Of a stretch of 64,000 bases of DNA, positions 1 to 6,381 are shown piece after piece (positions within the stretch are counted from its first letter, which is position 1; every line of letters begins with the position of its first letter). The stretch spans positions 39,531-103,530 of the forward strand of contig DASTAW010000007.1 in the NCBI GenBank assembly GCA_035712365.1, in the 5' to 3' direction. The translations under genes were made by a program, and so were the position numbers. Source of the stretch: Terriglobia bacterium. Its GTDB lineage: Bacteria; Acidobacteriota; Terriglobia; UBA7540. The notes under the pieces are model-generated. The model had not been told where the DNA came from and searched no databases. It was given only the letters and a program-made list of their open reading frames with translations.

Positions 1-372
1 CTGGCCAAACGACTGGCGCGAAGTTCCTGCTCAAAACTGATGGTTCCTCTCATTTTGCGGCATGCCGCTGGCGGGGCCGGTCCCGCGCACTGCTGGTCAC
101 TTCCGGGAGGCTCCGTCAATCAATCAAATAATTCCAGCAGCATTCTCCTTTCACCCCTCGGCATCGGGACGCTCATCTATCGCTTTTCCCGGGTGCTGGT
201 TACACTTTGGTACTTATAAACTACTTCGTCAAAGAACTTAAGTACTAGAACTTTAGTGCCATTCCACAGGGGAGTTGAGGGCGCTGCTGTTGGCATCTGG
301 CATTGAAGTCGTACGAATCACAGGAGTTAAACTTCAAACGAGGGCGCGCAATTGCCAGCGGCGCCGGCAGCT
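1..372. other. intergenic, no gene seen
   Basis: No supported reading frame, RNA gene or repeat was found between the window edge and the first gene. The sequence is less G+C-rich around 190-260 than in neighbouring coding DNA. It probably belongs to the intergenic space downstream of the first minus-strand gene, or carries the promoter of a gene lying outside the window. Confidence 0.5.
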
Positions 373-723
373 TCAAGCTGCTGGCGGTCGGGATTTCGCG
401 GCCAGGTGGTCAATGATACTGCCAAGGTAATAGAGGATGGCGGCGTTGATGATCAATCCCGGCAGGACCGTCAGCGACGCAAAGAAGCCGTAGAGCGCGG
501 GCGAGCCGGCAAAACGGTTATACCAATTGACGAAGCCGACTGAATCCCAGAACCGCCCGAAGATGATGCTCCAGGGCAGCGTGATGAATATCGCAGGAAC
601 TCCTGAAAGCTCCGAGTTTGCCGTGTCAAAAATGAGGGAGCGGAAGGCCAGTATCTCGGCAAAGAGAAAAATGGCGAGGTAGGTGATGAGGAAAATCAAT
701 CCTAGTCGCGAACGCAGCCGCAT
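373..723 (-). CDS. small integral membrane protein, unknown function
   Basis: This is a 116-residue protein with an ATG start and AGGTGG-like ribosome site just upstream. It has a hydrophobic first helix at about residues 8-27, a second hydrophobic patch around 43-55, and a third helix around 79-100. The short C-terminal tail is basic and Pro/Ala-rich. The segment between the helices is rich in Trp and Phe. I recognise no family. It is the last of three minus-strand genes, 262 bp after the DUF2141 gene, and that gap is full of palindromes, so co-transcription is uncertain. It overlaps no better reading frame. Confidence 0.6.
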   Translation of the reverse strand: MRLRSRLGLIFLITYLAIFLFAEILAFRSLIFDTANSELSGVPAIFITLPWSIIFGRFWDSVGFVNWYNRFAGSPALYGFFASLTVLPGLIINAAILYYLGSIIDHLAAKSRPPAA

Positions 724-765
724 ACTCTGTCCACCTGATCGAGCAGTGTAACGCAGCCTCCTCTA

Positions 766-925
766 CCACGTCATCCTGGTCCCGCAGAGCGGGAAAAGGA
801 ATCTGCTGTTCCCTCGGGCGTAGAAGCAGATCCCTCGGGCCGGAAGAGTACCGGCCCTTGGAATGATGACGTGTGGTGCAGAATCACTTGGGTGCTTCTC
901 CCGCTTCGCGGGCTCAGCATGACGG
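766..925. repeat. palindrome-rich intergenic repeat element
   Basis: Several hairpins are packed together here: CCCGC-AGA-GCGGG (781-793), GGGCCGG/CCGGCCC (837-843 and 851-857) and CCCGC-TTC-GCGGG (900-912). An ACGTCATC/GATGACGT pair at 768-775 and 865-872 encloses the first two. TCCCTCGGGC occurs twice (810-819 and 831-840). This density suggests a REP/MITE-like dispersed element rather than one terminator. Other copies would have to be found elsewhere in the genome to prove it. Confidence 0.5.
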
Positions 926-985
926 GTGGCCTTTTTCAACGGCCTGCTGGACCGGCGAGCGTCTGTGCCCGCAGGCAAACTTGCA

Positions 986-1465
986 TCAGTGGAGTTTAAC
1001 GCTGATGGTCTCGTCACGGTCGAGAGTGAAACGCGCCTTGTCAAAGCCTGGCGCCGAAAAATGCACCGGCGGGTTCTGCGACATGCCCCACTGTTCCTTA
1101 GGCTTGCCGTACCAGTTACGATCGAGCTTCCGGTTCTCGTTCAGATCGTGCAGCACAACGGCGGCATACTCGCCGGCCGGCAAATCAGAGATTTGAATCT
1201 CCACTGAACCCGGATGGGCCGGCACCGCGACAGCCCGGAACGCGCGGCCATTATCTGTTGGCCAGCCCCGCGGCGAGTTGAAGACCAGCACTCCCACAAC
1301 GCCCTCGCTGCTGGAAACGCCTTGCGCCGTGATGGTCAGCGTGTATCCATGACCAGACGCCCAGCACGGAACGCCGAAAAGCAGGAGGCATTCGAGGAAT
1401 TTCAAGCAGAATCTGTATCGGAACGTATGACGCTCCTTCTGAACGAGCCGGCGCCTAGCGCGCAA
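986..1465 (-). CDS. DUF2141 family exported protein
   Basis: The product is about 159 residues with a hydrophobic signal segment at roughly residues 22-37 ending near Ala-Ser-Gly. A compact beta domain follows. Recognisable DUF2141 features are the GVLVFNSPRGWP-like start and the DLPAGEYAAVVLHDLNENRKLD stretch, which resembles a calcium-type turn. The family is periplasmic or outer-membrane associated and biochemically uncharacterised. The longest start is TTG at 1465, which overlaps the end of the YceI gene by 11 bp. A second in-frame TTG about 20 codons downstream would place the signal peptide right at the N-terminus. The overlap suggests an operon with the YceI gene. Confidence 0.75.
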   Translation of the reverse strand: MRARRRLVQKERHTFRYRFCLKFLECLLLFGVPCWASGHGYTLTITAQGVSSSEGVVGVLVFNSPRGWPTDNGRAFRAVAVPAHPGSVEIQISDLPAGEYAAVVLHDLNENRKLDRNWYGKPKEQWGMSQNPPVHFSAPGFDKARFTLDRDETISVKLH

Positions 1466-2135
1466 CTCTCACCACAATGTGAAACTTCAGGGTGACGGCG
1501 TCCTTCACCTTCACCGTTCCCCCTGCAACGCTTTCGGGCTTAAGCCCGTAGTCCGTCTGCTGGATTTGGAATTCGCCGTCAAACGCGGCCTGCTGTCCAT
1601 CAGAGCGGTACTGCGCCTGGACCGTGACGGGATGACTGTGCCCGTGGATTTCCATGTTTCCGGTGACCTGCAGCCGACCGCTGCCTTGCGCTTTGATGGC
1701 CGTTGCGGTGAACTTGATCTGCGGATAGCGCGCGGCGTCGAGGACCTCGCTGCTCAGCATCCGCTGTTGGATTGTGCGCATCTCGGACTCGCTGGGTCCC
1801 TTCCCCAATCCGGCTTTTTGCCGGGCCGCGGGAGTGTCGACGACCAGTTTGTCCGTGGGCAGCGTAATGACCGCACTTGCATGGCTCAGATCGTCAGGGT
1901 TTACCTTGAGGTCAGCGGACCAATCGCTGGCGAGGACAGCGTGCCGGTGGCCGGCAAATGCGAATAAGCCGGTGGTGCCTGTGATTGCTACCAGGTAGGA
2001 GGCGCCGTAATCCACGGCCTCGTCCGCCGGAGAGGGCATTCCCCTTCCGCGCAGTGACGGCACTCCAGAGACAAGGAGCAATATGGGCCACAGAATACCG
2101 GCGGCAGAGCGCCGCACAGTTCGCGCTTTTTGCAT
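1455..2135 (-). CDS. YceI family protein (lipocalin-like)
   Basis: This is a 226-residue exported protein. The ATG at 2135 is chosen over longer upstream starts because GGGAG lies 6-7 nt before it and a signal peptide follows directly (basic MQKARTVRR, then a hydrophobic core). The mature part matches the YceI fold: a beta-rich N-terminus, the conserved NPDDLSHASAVITLP region, a central ARYPQIKFTATAI strand, the GNMEIHGHSHPVTVQAQY motif, and a final ..DYGLKPES..VKDAVTLKFHIV stretch. YceI proteins bind polyisoprenoids or similar lipids in the periplasm. The gene probably leads a two-gene operon with the DUF2141 gene. The substrate is unknown. Confidence 0.85.
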   Translation of the reverse strand: MQKARTVRRSAAGILWPILLLVSGVPSLRGRGMPSPADEAVDYGASYLVAITGTTGLFAFAGHRHAVLASDWSADLKVNPDDLSHASAVITLPTDKLVVDTPAARQKAGLGKGPSESEMRTIQQRMLSSEVLDAARYPQIKFTATAIKAQGSGRLQVTGNMEIHGHSHPVTVQAQYRSDGQQAAFDGEFQIQQTDYGLKPESVAGGTVKVKDAVTLKFHIVVRVAR

Positions 2136-2537
2136 TAGAGACTCCCTTTCTCGATGGCATGCCCGCGTTTGCAGGCGAATAAGCCCCGCGGCTGCACTTT
2201 GTTCGATGCCGGATGACCTTCTGTGGCGCGGGCGTCCTGGCCCGTGCTGCGGCCACAATAAACGGCCAGGATGGCCGCGCCACAAAATGGAGGCCAAGCC
2301 ACGAGCCAGCGCCAGGAACGCCGCCGCAGTACTCGAGAGACCTCAGTGGTCCAGCGTGCACGCCTGCGCACCGTAAGGGCACGCCGCTGGCTTCCCCCTG
2401 AGGACAAACGTACCACCTGGGCGACACATGGCTTGTCAGGCATTTGTGGCAAATTTGTAAATGTTAAGTGGATGAAGCGAAGTGGTCCTGCACATGGGGA
2501 TTGGCGATTGCGGATGGTCTAAAGGAAGCGAGTAAGG
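2136..2537. other. intergenic region upstream of the YceI gene, with REP-like hairpin
   Basis: This holds no convincing gene. It carries the ribosome site of the YceI gene and the long hairpin described at 2222-2284. The segment from about 2400 to the IS target site has no recognisable feature. It is the chromosomal left flank of the IS element. Confidence 0.5.
2222..2284. repeat. REP-like palindromic element, copy A
   Basis: Two 21-nt arms pair with 19 matches. The outer arms are TGTGGCGCGG (2222-2231) and CCGCGCCACA (2275-2284); the inner arms are built around CCTGGCC and GGCCAGG. About 21 nt of loop separate them. A diverged copy with the same core and an extra 24-nt insertion lies at 11630-11710, so this is a dispersed family and not a one-off terminator. 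Confidence 0.7.
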
Positions 2538-2545
2538 AGGTCGTG
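2538..2545. repeat. left target-site duplication of the IS element
   Basis: AGGTCGTG lies directly outside the left inverted repeat and is repeated exactly outside the right one at 4683-4690. IS1-family elements typically duplicate 8-9 bp of target. Confidence 0.9.
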
Positions 2546-2567
2546 GGTAGTGGGTCAATTTGAATTC
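2546..2567 (+). repeat. left terminal inverted repeat of the IS element
   Basis: The 22-nt end matches the reverse complement of 4661-4682 at 21 of 22 positions. The only difference is the T at 2565 (C in the other end). Confidence 0.92.
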
Positions 2568-2616
2568 CGCAGGTTTTTCTCTTGTGTCCCTTTTCAATAA
2601 GAGTCATCATAGTGGT

Positions 2617-2841
2617 ATGCCTAAGCGTTCAAGAACAACCGACCCTATTTTGCTTGCCAAGAAAGTCTTTGACCATATCGAAGCCACTGGTAAACCTAAA
2701 AAGAACCCGGCTGCTGTAGCTCTTGGAAAACTAGGGGGGCCAAGGGGTGGGCCAGCCAGAGCAAAAGCTCTAAGCCCTGCACGGCGGTCGGAAATTGCAC
2801 AAAAAGCCGCTCAGGCACGATGGGAAAAGCGTAAGTATTAG
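2617..2841 (+). CDS. small basic passenger protein with Gly-rich KGG-like motif
   Basis: The 74-residue product from the ATG at 2617 is strongly basic. Its C-terminal half reads KKNPAAVALGKLGG followed by GPARAKALSPARRSEIAQKA and ARWEKRK. This resembles a widespread family of tiny bacterial proteins with a Gly-Gly-rich turn before a Lys/Arg/Ala helix, usually annotated hypothetical and suspected of nucleic-acid binding. A start 19 codons earlier (2560) is possible but would lie inside the IS end. The gene converges on the Ntn-hydrolase gene with stops overlapping by about 4 bp. It is a passenger of the IS element. Its role is unknown; a DNA- or RNA-binding accessory function is inference only. 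Confidence 0.7.
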   Translation: MPKRSRTTDPILLAKKVFDHIEATGKPKKNPAAVALGKLGGPRGGPARAKALSPARRSEIAQKAAQARWEKRKY

Positions 2842-3668
2842 TCTGTTATCTCGTACTCTGAGATGAACGATTGGCGTGTCGCCTCCTCTTCAAGACAGTC
2901 CGTGGTTCGTGGGTACATATTTTGGAACCACGCATTCAGAAGGGGTTTGACTGCACTAACGTTAACCATAGGCTTGCCCGCCCGCAAAAGAATTGTATGA
3001 TTAAGACCGCCAACGACAGGGCACACTTCTGAAAACTGTTTTGCCTCCCGGATGTGATACCAAGTTCTCTGGGTAGACATGAAACAGTTTTGCTTTCTCA
3101 AATTCAGCCAATGTAATGCCGCATTGGCCCCGGCTCCGCCGCAGAAGAATCCAGGATTGGTTTGTTCCTGAATATTCACACAATCTGTAAAAAACAGAAC
3201 TGGCTTTCCCGCTTGAGTAAACCCCGCAACCGTAACCTGAGTTGAGATCACTCTATCTCTTATCTCCCCTGCTATGTCATCTCGCTTTTGCAAGTCTCTT
3301 TTTCCCAGGAACTCATCTAGGCTAACTCCATAATCAGCCAGGACCTCGCGCCGCATCCACATGCGAACATACTCGGCAGTCCTGTCCAGAGAAAGTTTGA
3401 TTAGGTCAACCAAGTTAGGATCGGACGCCTGAAAAGAAGTCATCTGGTGGTGAAGATAGCTCACTACTTGATGGCTCTGACTTATGTCACCAGCTATTGC
3501 CATATAGAACCCGTGGGGCAAATCGTATAGCTTTGTTCCCTCGGGATTGCCACTAACCGGTGTCCCGCTCGCATCTGAGTAGCTGATGAGAGTGTCGGCA
3601 CACATTATGAAATTACCGGTCTGGGTCCGGCTAACTGCGTCACACAAAGCAGCAATTGTCACTGTCAT
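2838..3668 (-). CDS. proteasome-like Ntn-hydrolase candidate, IS passenger
   Basis: The ATG at 3668 gives 276 residues starting Met-Thr-Val-Thr-Ile-Ala-Ala. Met removal would expose an N-terminal Thr. About 24 residues later comes CADTLIS and then GTKLYDL, followed by FYMAIAGD. This order (N-terminal Thr, Asp, Lys, Gly-Asp) mirrors the T1/D17/K33 layout of HslV and proteasome beta subunits. The C-terminal half (VAGFTQAGKPVLFF, then the FCGGAGANAALHWL region) also resembles that fold. A longer frame to 3890 exists, but it would run past the transposase promoter and start. The gene points against the transposase and is carried within the IS. Protease or amidase activity is inferred from motif order only. 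Confidence 0.65.
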   Translation of the reverse strand: MTVTIAALCDAVSRTQTGNFIMCADTLISYSDASGTPVSGNPEGTKLYDLPHGFYMAIAGDISQSHQVVSYLHHQMTSFQASDPNLVDLIKLSLDRTAEYVRMWMRREVLADYGVSLDEFLGKRDLQKRDDIAGEIRDRVISTQVTVAGFTQAGKPVLFFTDCVNIQEQTNPGFFCGGAGANAALHWLNLRKQNCFMSTQRTWYHIREAKQFSEVCPVVGGLNHTILLRAGKPMVNVSAVKPLLNAWFQNMYPRTTDCLEEEATRQSFISEYEITD

Positions 3669-3780
3669 TGGCTTGGTGCTCCATCTGTCTCGCGGCCGCC
3701 GAATAATGATATTCCCGTGCCATCGTCTGTGAGTGCCAATCATACCTGAAATATTTTCCCCAACCTTACAAAGATTTCCC

Positions 3781-3809
3781 TTGACAATGCCTGAGCGTTC
3801 AAGCATAAT
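3781..3809 (+). promoter_or_regulatory. strong promoter of the IS transposase
   Basis: TTGACA (3781-3786), a 17-bp spacer and CATAAT (3804-3809) form a near-consensus sigma-70 promoter. The transposase ATG begins at 3817, only 7 nt after the -10 box. Transcription would therefore start at or next to the ATG and give a leaderless or almost leaderless mRNA. Confidence 0.75.
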
Positions 3810-3816
3810 ATTGGAC

Positions 3817-4662
3817 ATGAACAGACTCCCTTTCTCCAAGCAAGTTGCCGTTGTAAGCGCCCTCGTTGAAGGGAACTCCATTCGTTCCACGAGCCGTATG
3901 ACTGGCGTGGCTAAAGGAACAATCCTTAGTCTCTTGGAAGACCTTGGAACGGCGTGCGCTGAATTTCACGACCGCGCAGTGCGAAACGTGAAAGCCCGTC
4001 GCGTTCAATGTGATGAAATTTGGCAGTTTTGCTATGCCAAAGACAAAAATGTTCCGGCTGAGAAACAGGGGCAATTTGGGTATGGGAGCGTCTGGACGTG
4101 GATTGGAATTGACGCCGATACCAAGTTGACCATTTCTTACCTTGTCGGAACGCGTGATGGCGCATCGGCTTACGAGTTTATGAACGATCTGGCCGGACGC
4201 CTTGCCCATCGGGTGCAATTGACCACAGACGGACATCGGGCATACCTTGATGCCATCGAAGGGGCTTTTGGGGCTGATATTGACTATGCCACGCTGACGA
4301 AGATTTACGGGGCGCCCGTCGAATCCGAGAGGCGTTATAGCCCTGCCGTATGTCTTGGAGCTACAGCCGCTGTGATTAGTGGCAAACCTGACCGACGCCA
4401 CATTTCGACAAGCTATGTCGAAAGGCAAAACCTCACGATGCGGATGTCCATGAGACGGTTTACCCGCCTGACGAACGCTTTCAGCAAGAAGGTTGAGAAC
4501 CTTCGCCATGCGGTTGCGCTTTATGCTGTCCACTATAATTTCTGCCGTGTCCATAAGACTCTCAGGGTTACACCCGCAATGGAAGCGGGGCTGTCAGATC
4601 ACATTTGGAAGATCGAAGAATTGGTTCGGCTCATAGCAGGTCAAATGCCAAAGGCGGCATGA
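3817..4662 (+). CDS. IS1-family DDE transposase
   Basis: The 281-residue product has an N-terminal helix-turn-helix region (SFVEG-like segment with STSRMTGVAKGTILSLLEDL) and an RNase H-type catalytic core. Candidate catalytic residues are Asp66 (QCDEIW), Asp138 (TTDGHRAY) and Glu202 (SYVERQN). The final RFTRLTNAFSKKVENL and HYNFCRVHKTL region is typical of IS1-like enzymes. The frame is a single uninterrupted ORF, unlike the frameshifted InsA/InsB pair of classical IS1. The ATG at 3817 is chosen because it follows the promoter directly and begins the HTH domain. The stop codon lies at the edge of the right inverted repeat. It appears intact and active. Confidence 0.93.
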   Translation: MNRLPFSKQVAVVSALVEGNSIRSTSRMTGVAKGTILSLLEDLGTACAEFHDRAVRNVKARRVQCDEIWQFCYAKDKNVPAEKQGQFGYGSVWTWIGIDADTKLTISYLVGTRDGASAYEFMNDLAGRLAHRVQLTTDGHRAYLDAIEGAFGADIDYATLTKIYGAPVESERRYSPAVCLGATAAVISGKPDRRHISTSYVERQNLTMRMSMRRFTRLTNAFSKKVENLRHAVALYAVHYNFCRVHKTLRVTPAMEAGLSDHIWKIEELVRLIAGQMPKAA

Positions 4663-4682
4663 GTTCAAATTGACCCACTACC
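4661..4682 (-). repeat. right terminal inverted repeat of the IS element
   Basis: Read on the minus strand it begins GGTAGTGGGTCAATTTGAA, as the left end does. It overlaps the last bases of the transposase stop codon. Confidence 0.92.
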
Positions 4683-4690
4683 AGGTCGTG
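4683..4690. repeat. right target-site duplication of the IS element
   Basis: AGGTCGTG is an exact copy of 2538-2545. It joins directly to the right inverted repeat. Confidence 0.9.
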
Positions 4691-4843
4691 TAGTGCAGGA
4701 CAAGTGCCCCGGCCTTCCCGAAACGCGCCCAACCGATCTGCGGCCAGGGCCGCGCGGTATCGCATGCCGGGGTCAGATGAATCCGTGATCGTGCGAAACA
4801 GGCGCTGGGCTAGCCGGGGCCGCCACAAAACTGCGGGTCTCAA
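4691..4843 (-). pseudogene. short frame interrupted by the IS element (weak call)
   Basis: A minus-strand frame starts at a TTG (4843) that overlaps the stop of the zinc-ribbon gene upstream, which suggests translational coupling. Joined across the empty target site it would encode 59 residues and stop at 2519-2521. The IS now replaces its last residues with sequence from the IS end. The protein resembles nothing I know and could be a chance frame. It matters only because the insertion falls in it. Confidence 0.25.
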
Positions 4844-5094
4844 TACTGGAGGCCGGCACTGGCCGCCACCTGCTTTTCAATCGAATCTGCTGGAATCGGG
4901 TCCTCGCGGGTTACTGAGGGATCGATCCGGCTCTCGTGGCGGCGGACTTCCTCAATCACGCATCTGGGGCAGCCGTGATACCGGCGTATCCTGGCGCCGT
5001 GCCGTGGGCATATCTGCTCAAACGGGGCAGTCTCTGTCTGATTTTGGTCGGGCTCAATCATCTCCATCGTCGCATCCCCCCGAACCCTGAACAC
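4840..5094 (-). CDS. small zinc-ribbon-like protein, unknown
   Basis: The frame encodes 84 residues from a GTG at 5094, or 75 from an ATG at 5067 that is better placed after a run of Gs. The central CPRHGARIRRYHGCPRC pattern (C-x2-H ... C-x2-C) looks like a zinc-binding knuckle. The rest is hydrophilic and acidic. No family is recognised. The opposite strand also carries an open frame here; I favour this one because of the ordered Cys/His spacing. Confidence 0.45.
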   Translation of the reverse strand: MFRVRGDATMEMIEPDQNQTETAPFEQICPRHGARIRRYHGCPRCVIEEVRRHESRIDPSVTREDPIPADSIEKQVAASAGLQY

Positions 5095-5326
5095 TAGAGT
5101 GAGCCTAGCGCCCGGACGCCGGATCTACAATGGACCTTTAGTTCCAGCAGGTTATCCGCGAGTATCAGCCGGTCGCGTTGCGCGACCACCCTTCCCCAGG
5201 GGCGCGGGCTTTGGTTTCCTGGAAGGCTGACAACTGAGTCCAACCGCCCGCATACACCGCAAAAGGTTCAGCATATGCGCGGCCTGCCCGCCAGAAAATC
5301 GGGGCGCGGCAGACCCTGGGGCGGCA

Positions 5327-5971
5327 CTACTTCCTGCTGCCGGCGCCGCGTTCGGGCGCGATGGCGGCGAAATCCTGCGTAATGTAAAGATCGCCGTCCG
5401 ACGCTTGCACGATGCCGATGCCCACGTCTGTGTATTTCGGGTCGAGGATGTTGCCCCGGTGATTGTTCTGGAAGCGCGGCTCGTCCATGAAGGATTCTTC
5501 CGCTTCCCGGACAGTCTGGTTGATGGCGATGTTCTCCGCCAAAGCACTCCAGTGAATTCCAGTGGCGTTGATTCGAACGAAGGGGCTCCGGCCCTGTTGG
5601 TCAAAATGGCTGAAGTACCGGTGCCGAAGCATGTCGCGGGAATGCTCCCGCGCCACTTGAGCCAATTTCTCGTTCCATCTGAGGGATTGCGCCCGGCCAT
5701 GGGTTTCGCCAGCGTTCGCAGGGTCGCGCCGGTCGCGATTGACCAGCGCCAACATCTGCCTTTCCAGACCGGACATCGTGCGATTGTCCGAGGTCTGCGC
5801 CGCACCTGGCGGAAGGGCTTTTGGCACCGCCTGAGCTCGAGCCATTGGCGGAGGCGCAAAATAGGGCAGGACCCGCCCCGGAGTTTGCGCAGGCCTCGCG
5901 AATGCCAGGACGGCAATCCAGAAGAACGTAGTGGATACAGCGGCGGGCGGGCAGGGGAAATATGTCTTCAT
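5327..5971 (-). CDS. CAP/SCP domain exported protein
   Basis: This is a 214-residue protein with a signal peptide at about residues 1-30, a Pro/Ala-rich linker to about residue 65, and a C-terminal CAP domain. CAP signatures are visible: the helix LERQMLALVNRDRR, then LRWNEKLAQVAREHS, MLRHRYFSHF, NIAINQTVREAEESFM and HRGNILDPKYTDVGIGI. The conserved His and Glu of the CAP cavity can be placed in the HSRDM, SHFD and AENI segments. In bacteria these are secreted or periplasmic, proposed to bind lipids or cell-wall ligands. No operon partner is obvious; 355 bp or more separate it from the next gene. Confidence 0.9.
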   Translation of the reverse strand: MKTYFPCPPAAVSTTFFWIAVLAFARPAQTPGRVLPYFAPPPMARAQAVPKALPPGAAQTSDNRTMSGLERQMLALVNRDRRDPANAGETHGRAQSLRWNEKLAQVAREHSRDMLRHRYFSHFDQQGRSPFVRINATGIHWSALAENIAINQTVREAEESFMDEPRFQNNHRGNILDPKYTDVGIGIVQASDGDLYITQDFAAIAPERGAGSRK

Positions 5972-6381
5972 CCTGAATCATCCTGACGCGTATAATCCGT
6001 TGCCGTCGCCCTGAAGTATCCCTCTTCTTAAAGAGCTGCGCACACGGCCATTGTAATCCCCTTGTCCAGTTGCAGCGGCCCGCGTGGATGGGGCGCTCGC
6101 CCATTCCCCTACTATTGCGGCGGTGGATGACTGGAGGAGTTTGTTCAGGCAAGACCCGTCGTGGATGGACTGGCGATGGAGCAAAAGATAGCGGGCACGG
6201 CGAGACCCGCCCCCGGTTGAAGTGGAATCCGCATCCGCAGCAGTCAGCCGGGCGGACCTCGTGGGGTGCGTCTAACGTTTCCTCACGATGCCGTCAGGCG
6301 CTACGGGCGTCCCGCTCCCGCCTGGGCGGGGCCAGGCTGGCCGTGTCACCAATACCGTAAATCTACCTGGGACGCACCACG
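5972..6381. other. intergenic, G+C-rich inverted repeats only
   Basis: No gene is supported. The part at 6285-6345 is very G+C-rich with short complementary G and C runs. It may serve as the terminator of the minus-strand gene upstream of it, but it has no clear T-run. Confidence 0.4.

Larger units (their letters stand above)
2546..4682. mobile_element. complete IS1-family element with two passenger genes
   Basis: This is a 2137-bp unit bounded by 22-bp inverted ends that differ at one position (both begin GGTAGTGGGTCAATTTGAA). It is flanked by a perfect 8-bp target duplication. Inside are three genes: a small basic protein (+), an Ntn-hydrolase-like protein (-) and an IS1-type DDE transposase (+). 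Classical IS1 elements are about 0.7-0.8 kb and carry no passengers. The exact flanking duplication shows that the whole unit, passengers included, moved as one piece and recently enough to leave the ends intact. Confidence 0.93.

Noticed and set aside
2838..3890. Longer version of the Ntn-hydrolase gene starting at 3890
   Set aside because: It would run through the transposase promoter and its first codons. The ATG at 3668 gives the Met-Thr start expected for this fold.
4704..5090. Plus-strand frame of 128 residues
   Set aside because: It has an Arg/Ser-rich composition typical of an antisense shadow, and the opposite frame holds ordered Cys/His spacing.
5152..5916. 254-residue minus-strand frame
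   Set aside because: It is a shadow of the CAP-domain gene, rich in Arg, Ser and Pro with no domain.
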